Assembly (NCBI GenBank): GCA_050734915.1
Contig: JBOHUX010000093.1
Span: forward strand, 1 to 9,081
DNA from: JBOHUX01 sp050734915
Lineage (GTDB): Bacteria > Chloroflexota > Dormibacteria > Dormibacterales > Dormibacteraceae
DNA length: 9,081 nt
Direction: 5' to 3'
Part shown: in pieces, positions 6,094 through 9,081 of the stretch
Position numbering within the stretch: position 1 is the stretch's first letter
Layout of the letters: each line of letters begins with the position of its first letter
The notes under the pieces: generated by a model
What the model saw: only the letters and a program-made list of their open reading frames with translations
The model's database searches: none
Told to the model about the DNA's origin: nothing
Translations under genes and position numbers: made by a program

Positions 6094-6588
6094 ATGTCCG
6101 ACACCCAGCCCGCACCCGTGCCAGCCTCCGCCCACCCCTGGCACGTGCCGCTCCCGCGGCAGGCCCGCAGAGTGACAACCAAGCAGATCGTCGACCGCAA
6201 GGGCCTCAACATGAGGATCGCGATCGGAGTCACGACCGCGATCGGGACCATGTGGGCCTTCTACATCTTCGCCATCTGGATGGGCGGTTGGATCGGCTGG
6301 CAGAGCAGCGGGCTGGGCCGGATCATCCACGATCCCTACCCGTTCGCCTTCCTCCTCTTCCTGGGCAACATCGTCCAGCTCTTGTTGATGCCGCTGATCA
6401 TGGTCGGCCAGAACGTCCAGTCCGCCCACGCGGACGCCCGCTCCGAGGCCGATTTCGAGGTCAACCAGAAGTCGGAGGTGGAGATCGAGAAGCTCCTCGA
6501 AGGGCTGCGGCTGATCGACGAGCGGACGCTCGACATCGTTCGCCGCCTGGAGGCGGCCGAGGCCCGGAGCGGACCCGCCCCCGCCTGA
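6094..6588 (+). CDS. DUF1003-family membrane protein
   Basis: 164-aa protein matching the DUF1003 family, a widespread bacterial group of two-helix membrane proteins without an assigned activity. The N-terminal 45 or so residues are polar and proline-rich (APVPASAHPWHVPLP). They are followed by a first membrane helix (about 49-71, from IAIGVTTAIGTMWAFYIFAI on). A second segment runs from the family hallmark DPYPFAFLLFLGNIVQLLLMPLIM to GQNVQS (about 84-111). The C-terminal 50 or so residues (from ADARSEADFEVNQKSEVEIE) form a charged heptad-like helix, the conserved cytoplasmic coiled tail of the family. The start is fixed by AGGAGG 10 nt upstream. It is transcribed divergently from arsA and converges on the 110-aa gene, with a GC hairpin in the 47-bp gap. 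Its function in the neighbourhood is unknown; a shared theme of membrane-protein maintenance is only suggestive. Confidence 0.88.
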   Translation: MSDTQPAPVPASAHPWHVPLPRQARRVTTKQIVDRKGLNMRIAIGVTTAIGTMWAFYIFAIWMGGWIGWQSSGLGRIIHDPYPFAFLLFLGNIVQLLLMPLIMVGQNVQSAHADARSEADFEVNQKSEVEIEKLLEGLRLIDERTLDIVRRLEAAEARSGPAPA

Positions 6589-6595
6589 CGCGGGC

Positions 6596-6634
6596 GGCCG
6601 GCGGCGGTGGTGGGGTGCCCCGCGCCGCCGGGCC
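6596..6634. terminator. Strong GC hairpin between convergent genes, candidate bidirectional terminator
   Basis: Nine perfect base pairs (CCGGCGGCG 6598-6606 with CGCCGCCGG 6623-6631) extend by two more across a bulged G at 6632. The 16-nt loop contains GGGG..CCCC. It fills the gap between the DUF1003 stop (6588) and the stop of the convergent 110-aa gene (6636). No U-tract follows on either strand, so it is not a textbook intrinsic terminator, but the position suits transcription stop or 3' end protection from both sides. Confidence 0.5.
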
Positions 6635-6635
6635 G

Positions 6636-6968
6636 TCAGCGGATGGCGACCGGGATGAAGAAGGAGCCGATCACCAGGAGCACCACCATGACGCCCATGG
6701 TGAGGCCGATGCGGCGCAGGTCCGAGGTGAAGTGCGGCACCTGATCGAAGGGGATGGCGGGATCCGCGCTCTCGAGGACCACCCGCCCCGCTCGCCGCTT
6801 GCCGGTCGCGGGAGGTGCCAGCTTCATCTCGACCGCCCGCACGAGGGGCTGAGCCGCGCTGGGACCGTTCGCGGCGCCCGCCTCGCCGCGAGGAGCCGCC
6901 GGAGCGACCGCTCCCGGCGCAGGATGCCGTTTCCTGTCGCGCCCCTTCCGCTTCTGCTTGCGTGCCAT
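6636..6968 (-). CDS. Small tail-anchored-type membrane protein of unknown function
   Basis: 110-aa protein that I do not recognise. The N-terminus is strongly basic (MARKQKRKGRDRKRH, 1-15), followed by a low-complexity Ala/Pro/Gly stretch (16-45). A folded-looking middle part contains ADPAIPFDQVPHFTSDLRRIG (68-88). One hydrophobic helix (about 88-107, LTMGVMVVLLVIGSFFIPV) ends only three residues before the stop. This is the layout of a C-tail-anchored protein: no signal peptide, a single C-terminal membrane helix and a cytoplasmic N-domain. It is not SecE, whose membrane helix is preceded by a conserved KxTWP-like motif that is missing here. The ATG at 6968 is chosen because lysine-rich coding begins there and a TAGACT -10 box lies 8 nt upstream. 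The longer open frame above it is the shadow of intergenic DNA. It converges on DUF1003. The Get3-like ATPase encoded 0.7 kb away makes a client relationship possible. Confidence 0.75.
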   Translation of the reverse strand: MARKQKRKGRDRKRHPAPGAVAPAAPRGEAGAANGPSAAQPLVRAVEMKLAPPATGKRRAGRVVLESADPAIPFDQVPHFTSDLRRIGLTMGVMVVLLVIGSFFIPVAIR

Positions 6969-6976
6969 CGCTGGGC

Positions 6977-6982
6977 AGTCTA
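6977..6982 (-). promoter_or_regulatory. -10-like hexamer TAGACT, proximal leaderless promoter candidate of the 110-aa gene
   Basis: TAGACT on the minus strand ends 8 nt before the ATG at 6968 and fits TANNNT, as at the other unit heads. There is no Shine-Dalgarno. A second, distal promoter at 7149-7177 also points at this gene, so it may be transcribed both with and without a long leader. Confidence 0.45.
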
Positions 6983-7010
6983 TCGATTCGCCGGCGCCGG
7001 GTGCGGGCGG

Positions 7011-7083
7011 CAGGACAGGCAGGCGTGGGTGGTGCTGTCCTGGCGTGACGTGGAGTGCGACGTTGAAAGAAAGCGCCTGCCTG
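7011..7083 (-). promoter_or_regulatory. Alternative-pairing RNA leader candidate upstream of the 110-aa gene
   Basis: In the minus-strand transcript three segments follow one another: A (7083-7074, CAGGCAGGCG), B (7042-7035, CAGGACAG) and C (7025-7011, CGCCTGCCTGTCCTG). The first ten bases of C are perfectly complementary to A, and the last eight are perfectly complementary to B. The two pairings share bases 7016-7018, so both cannot form completely. This resembles the mutually exclusive folds of attenuators or riboswitches. I recognise no known riboswitch family. Also seen in this leader are a GGGTC..GACCC inverted repeat at 7093-7104 and a direct repeat TGCGACGT at 7056-7063 and 7112-7119. 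Confidence 0.4.
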
Positions 7084-7148
7084 CCGGACGAGGGGTCGGG
7101 ACCCAACCTTCTGCGACGTGGGCTACGACATGTTGTGTCCCGAGACCG

Positions 7149-7177
7149 TATATACCTCAGGATGTTGCCCTTGTCAA
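7149..7177 (-). promoter_or_regulatory. Sigma-70-type promoter TTGACA-N17-TATATA, reading to the minus strand
   Basis: The -35 box TTGACA (7177-7172) is a perfect consensus match. The spacer is exactly 17 nt and the -10 is TATATA (7154-7149), a 4/6 match. It lies in a patch (about 7125-7195) clearly richer in A/T than its surroundings. Transcription from near 7142 would give a leader of about 174 nt before the 110-aa gene, passing through the alternative-pairing segments, or a separate small RNA. The 357-bp intergenic stretch 6969-7325 has no supportable gene. Its part 7200-7310 shows nothing I can interpret. Confidence 0.6.
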
Positions 7178-7182
7178 GACAA
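7171..7182. promoter_or_regulatory. Dyad TTGTC-AA-GACAA covering the -35 box, operator candidate
   Basis: A perfect 5-bp dyad with a 2-nt centre contains the TTGACA -35 box of the minus-strand promoter. A further TTGTC half-site occurs at 7186-7190, and a GACA-N5-TGTC dyad lies at 7127-7139 near the expected transcription start. Related half-sites on both sides of one promoter suggest binding by a dimeric repressor. I cannot match the motif to a named regulator. Confidence 0.4.
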
Positions 7183-7313
7183 AGATTGTCGGAAAGAGTC
7201 GGGCATCCCCCACCATTCGCCGGGAGAGGGCCCGAACACCGACCCGGCGGGTGCGGAACCCCCCGGTCGCGCCGGCGCTGGGCGGTGGCGCGCGAGGACG
7301 AGGGCCGTGGCCT

Positions 7314-7319
7314 TATGGT
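7314..7319 (+). promoter_or_regulatory. -10-like hexamer TATGGT, candidate leaderless promoter of the zinc-ribbon membrane protein
   Basis: TATGGT (fits TANNNT) ends 6 nt before the GTG at 7326. There is no Shine-Dalgarno and no obvious -35. The position supports this GTG as the start over any earlier codon in the open frame. Confidence 0.45.
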
Positions 7320-7325
7320 GCGCCC

Positions 7326-7817
7326 GTGGAGTCTCAGGGGCCTGAGCACTGCCGCGCCTGCGGAACGGTGCTGGACGCAGCCGACGCGCGCTGCCGCACC
7401 TGCGGGAGGGCGCGGGAGCGCACCGGGCGGAGCCGGCGCGGCATGCCGGCGGACTTCCTGCCTCGCTTCGTCACCAACCTCTTCGCGGCGGCCGCCATTC
7501 TTCTGCTGGTCGGGGAGGCGCAGCTGGCCGCCTACCTGGTGGCGCCTGGCGGCCCGCCACAGCTGCTGGCGGGCCTGGGCCGCGCCGGCTTCACCTACTC
7601 CGACCCCCAGACGGCGATCTGGGAGCTCACGGTGCTGCCTCCCCTTGGCTGCGCCCTCCACATCGCGGCCTACTTCGGGCTGCGGGCGCGCCGAGCCTGG
7701 GGTTGGATCCTGGCGCTGCTGGTGTCGCTGCTCTGGTGCTTCTTTCTGGTCGGCCTGCCCGTCCTCTTCCTCCTCGTCAGGAGAGGCACGCGCCGGGCGT
7801 TCGGGATGAGGTTCTAG
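7326..7817 (+). CDS. Zinc-ribbon multi-pass membrane protein of unknown function
   Basis: 163-aa protein without a recognised family. An N-terminal zinc ribbon is visible as CRAC (residues 9-12) and CRTC (23-26), each followed by Gly, with a 10-residue loop. A basic linker (28-40, RARERTGRSRRGM) comes next. Three hydrophobic segments follow, at about 50-73 (NLFAAAAILLLVGEAQLAAY), 100-118 and 125-151 (WGWILALLVSLLWCFFLVG). A basic C-terminal end follows (RRGTRRAFGMRF). The basic residues around TM1 favour a cytoplasmic zinc ribbon. The GTG start at 7326 is chosen because the two CxxC motifs begin just after it and a -10 box lies 6 nt upstream. The open frame above it is high-GC shadow. It stands alone between the long intergenic region and the convergent sedolisin gene, so context says little about its role. 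Confidence 0.75.
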   Translation: MESQGPEHCRACGTVLDAADARCRTCGRARERTGRSRRGMPADFLPRFVTNLFAAAAILLLVGEAQLAAYLVAPGGPPQLLAGLGRAGFTYSDPQTAIWELTVLPPLGCALHIAAYFGLRARRAWGWILALLVSLLWCFFLVGLPVLFLLVRRGTRRAFGMRF

Positions 7818-7844
7818 ATGCCGAGGGGATCGAAGCCAGTCACG

Positions 7845-7864
7845 CGTCACTCAGGACAGTGACG
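7845..7864. terminator. 7-bp stem-loop at the convergent junction, weak terminator candidate
   Basis: Perfect arms CGTCACT (7845-7851) and AGTGACG (7858-7864) with loop CAGGAC. It lies across the stop codon of the sedolisin gene and 28 nt after the stop of the zinc-ribbon gene. No U-tract follows on either strand. Its location between converging genes is the main support. Confidence 0.35.
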
Positions 7865-9081
7865 GGACCCCGGCCAGCTCGGGCACCAGGTGGGACGCTT
7901 CCACGGTGCCCAGGCCGCTGGCGAGGTCGTAGCCCGGCCCCGCCGCATATCCGGGCACCGTCACGGGCGGCCGGCCCGGAACCAGGGCGGTGGTCGAGTT
8001 GTCGCCCTGGGTGACGTCCACGATGCCGGGCGCGTGCTCGGCCCCCAGCCGGTAGAGGGTGGGGCCGAGCAGGCCCAGGCGCCGGCCCGCGAGCTGGTCC
8101 GCGATCGCGACCATGCCGCTGAAGAGCGGCGCCGCCTCGCTGGTGCCGTAGAGGGTGGTCCAGCCCCCCGGACCTCCGGGGGAGGTGCAGTAGACGTCCA
8201 CCTGCCCATCCCAGGCCGCGCTGAGGCTGACGTCGGGGATGCCGCGATGCCCGCCGACCACATCCCGGACCCCGGCCTGGAAGCCGGGCCGCGGGAAGAT
8301 GGACGAGACGCCCCCGCCCCCGCCGCTGGCGATCCCGGCCTCGGGCGGGCTGTGCCAGACGGTGTCCGGCGCCAGACGGTTTCCCGACCCGTCGAGCTGG
8401 AGCGAGGTTCCCCCGACCGCGGTGACGAGGGGGTCCGAGGCCGGCCAGAGTGTGGTCCGGTACGGGAAGAGGGTCTTGAGGTCGTTCTCGAGGTTGGTCG
8501 CCCCCTGGTCGCCGGAGGCCGCGACGATGGTCACCCCGTGCCCCCGGGCATCCTTCTCGGCCGCGCGGAGGCCGAGGAGGGCGCCGACGTCCGGGAAGGT
8601 CTGCTCGGTGGCGCCAAAGCTCTCGTTGATGACGTCCGCGATGCCGTGGTCGATGACGTATCGCTCCGCCCGCACGATATCCGGGAAGCCGGCCACGCCC
8701 TCGCTCTCGAACGTGGGCGTCTCGACGAGGACGATGCGCGCCCCGGGAGCGACGGCGTGCGCCCACTCCACGTCCAGGCTCGCCTCCGCGGCGGCGGCGA
8801 GGCGATTGGGATCGTGGGCGTCGTAGGCCGGCACCGGGCCCGCCGGCTGCAGGACCGCGAGGTTGGGGTCGGGCAGCCCGAAGGTGCGGTCGAAGACGTG
8901 CAGGTCGTGCTCGATGGTGGGAGAGCCGTAGGAGACCACGATCACGACGGTCCGGCCGCGACCGTCGAGCCCGCGCGCATAGAGGGGGAGGAGCCCGTAA
9001 GCCCGCTCGATCTGGGCGGGCTGATAGCAGCGCCGGTGATAGAGCGCGAGGCAGGCGGCGGTCGTCGGCACCCCCCCGGCG
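7851..9081 (-). CDS. Sedolisin-family (S53) serine-carboxyl peptidase, 5' end cut by window edge
   Basis: Secreted, acid-active endopeptidase of family S53. The open frame runs to the right edge. Residue numbers here count from the GTG at 9071. Family segments include QIERAYGL (20-27), GLDGRGRTVVIV (34-45) and YGSPTIEHDLHVFDRTFGLP (48-67). The catalytic pair is E96 and D100 in EASLD. The oxyanion Asp is D188 in ASGDQG. The nucleophile is S311 in YGTSEAAP. The calcium site is DVTQGDN (352-358) with GPGYDLASGLG (378-388). All catalytic residues are present. C7 and C15 near the visible start could form a disulfide. The catalytic domain begins within about 20 residues of the window edge, so the signal peptide and any propeptide lie outside. 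The GTG at 9071 is unlikely to be the true start because the upstream frame is open and no export signal follows it. Activation normally involves autocatalytic removal of a propeptide at low pH. It converges on the zinc-ribbon gene. Confidence 0.94.
   Translation of the reverse strand, partial: AGGVPTTAACLALYHRRCYQPAQIERAYGLLPLYARGLDGRGRTVVIVVSYGSPTIEHDLHVFDRTFGLPDPNLAVLQPAGPVPAYDAHDPNRLAAAAEASLDVEWAHAVAPGARIVLVETPTFESEGVAGFPDIVRAERYVIDHGIADVINESFGATEQTFPDVGALLGLRAAEKDARGHGVTIVAASGDQGATNLENDLKTLFPYRTTLWPASDPLVTAVGGTSLQLDGSGNRLAPDTVWHSPPEAGIASGGGGGVSSIFPRPGFQAGVRDVVGGHRGIPDVSLSAAWDGQVDVYCTSPGGPGGWTTLYGTSEAAPLFSGMVAIADQLAGRRLGLLGPTLYRLGAEHAPGIVDVTQGDNSTTALVPGRPPVTVPGYAAGPGYDLASGLGTVEASHLVPELAGVPSLS

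Noticed and set aside
7054..7083. Minus-strand TTTCAAC as a UCA anticodon loop of tRNA(Sec)
   Set aside because: The flanking five bases do not pair into an anticodon stem and no T- or D-arm surrounds it.
7118..7345. 75-codon plus-strand frame with a cysteine cluster in the long intergenic region
   Set aside because: It has a weak non-ATG start and no ribosome-binding site, overlaps the promoter island and the start of the zinc-ribbon gene, and its later part is shadow composition.

Overview
The window is GC-rich bacterial chromosome (about 70% by eye) packed with protein genes. It contains no rRNA, tRNA, CRISPR array, transposase or phage gene that I can see. The gene content is two selenocysteine-machinery genes, an ArsA/Get3-like ATPase with a C-terminal Hsp20-like domain, an M50 membrane protease, a DUF1003 protein and a sedolisin. 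Together with start codons placed directly behind -10 boxes, this suggests a soil or environmental high-GC lineage such as Chloroflexota, Dormibacterota or a deep actinobacterial group. That placement is an inference, not a determination.

Left block (1-5893, all minus strand). Read in the direction of transcription, the order is arsA-like ATPase (5893-4670), an unrecognised 80-aa protein (4673-4431), an M50 site-2 protease-like protein (4425-3718), selA (3757-2408), selB (2411-576) and, after a 48-nt gap, the first 175 codons of a ROK-family sugar kinase that runs off the left edge. The first five genes overlap or nearly touch (GTGA, 5 nt, 40-nt overlap, TTGA), so they look like one translationally coupled operon. 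selA makes Sec-tRNA(Sec) and selB delivers it at UGA codons. The upstream three genes look like membrane-protein targeting and proteolysis. selC, selD and any selenoprotein gene lie outside the window. ROK probably also has its own promoter.

Middle (5894-7325). A 200-bp divergent intergenic region separates arsA from a plus-strand DUF1003 membrane protein (6094-6588), the only gene here with a strong Shine-Dalgarno. A GC-rich hairpin lies between DUF1003 and a convergent 110-aa protein with a single C-terminal membrane helix (6968-6636, minus). Upstream of that gene is a 357-bp intergenic region. It holds a good sigma-70-type promoter pointing to the minus strand, a dyad over its -35 box, and an inverted-repeat set that can form two mutually exclusive RNA structures.

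Right block (7326-9081). A plus-strand zinc-ribbon membrane protein of 163 aa (7326-7817) converges on a minus-strand sedolisin (S53 acid serine peptidase) that is cut by the right edge.

Four genes at the head of transcription units (ROK, arsA, the 110-aa gene, the 163-aa gene) carry a TANNNT hexamer 6-9 nt before the start codon and no Shine-Dalgarno. This points to leaderless transcription as the main initiation mode. Genes inside the operon depend on overlap coupling instead.
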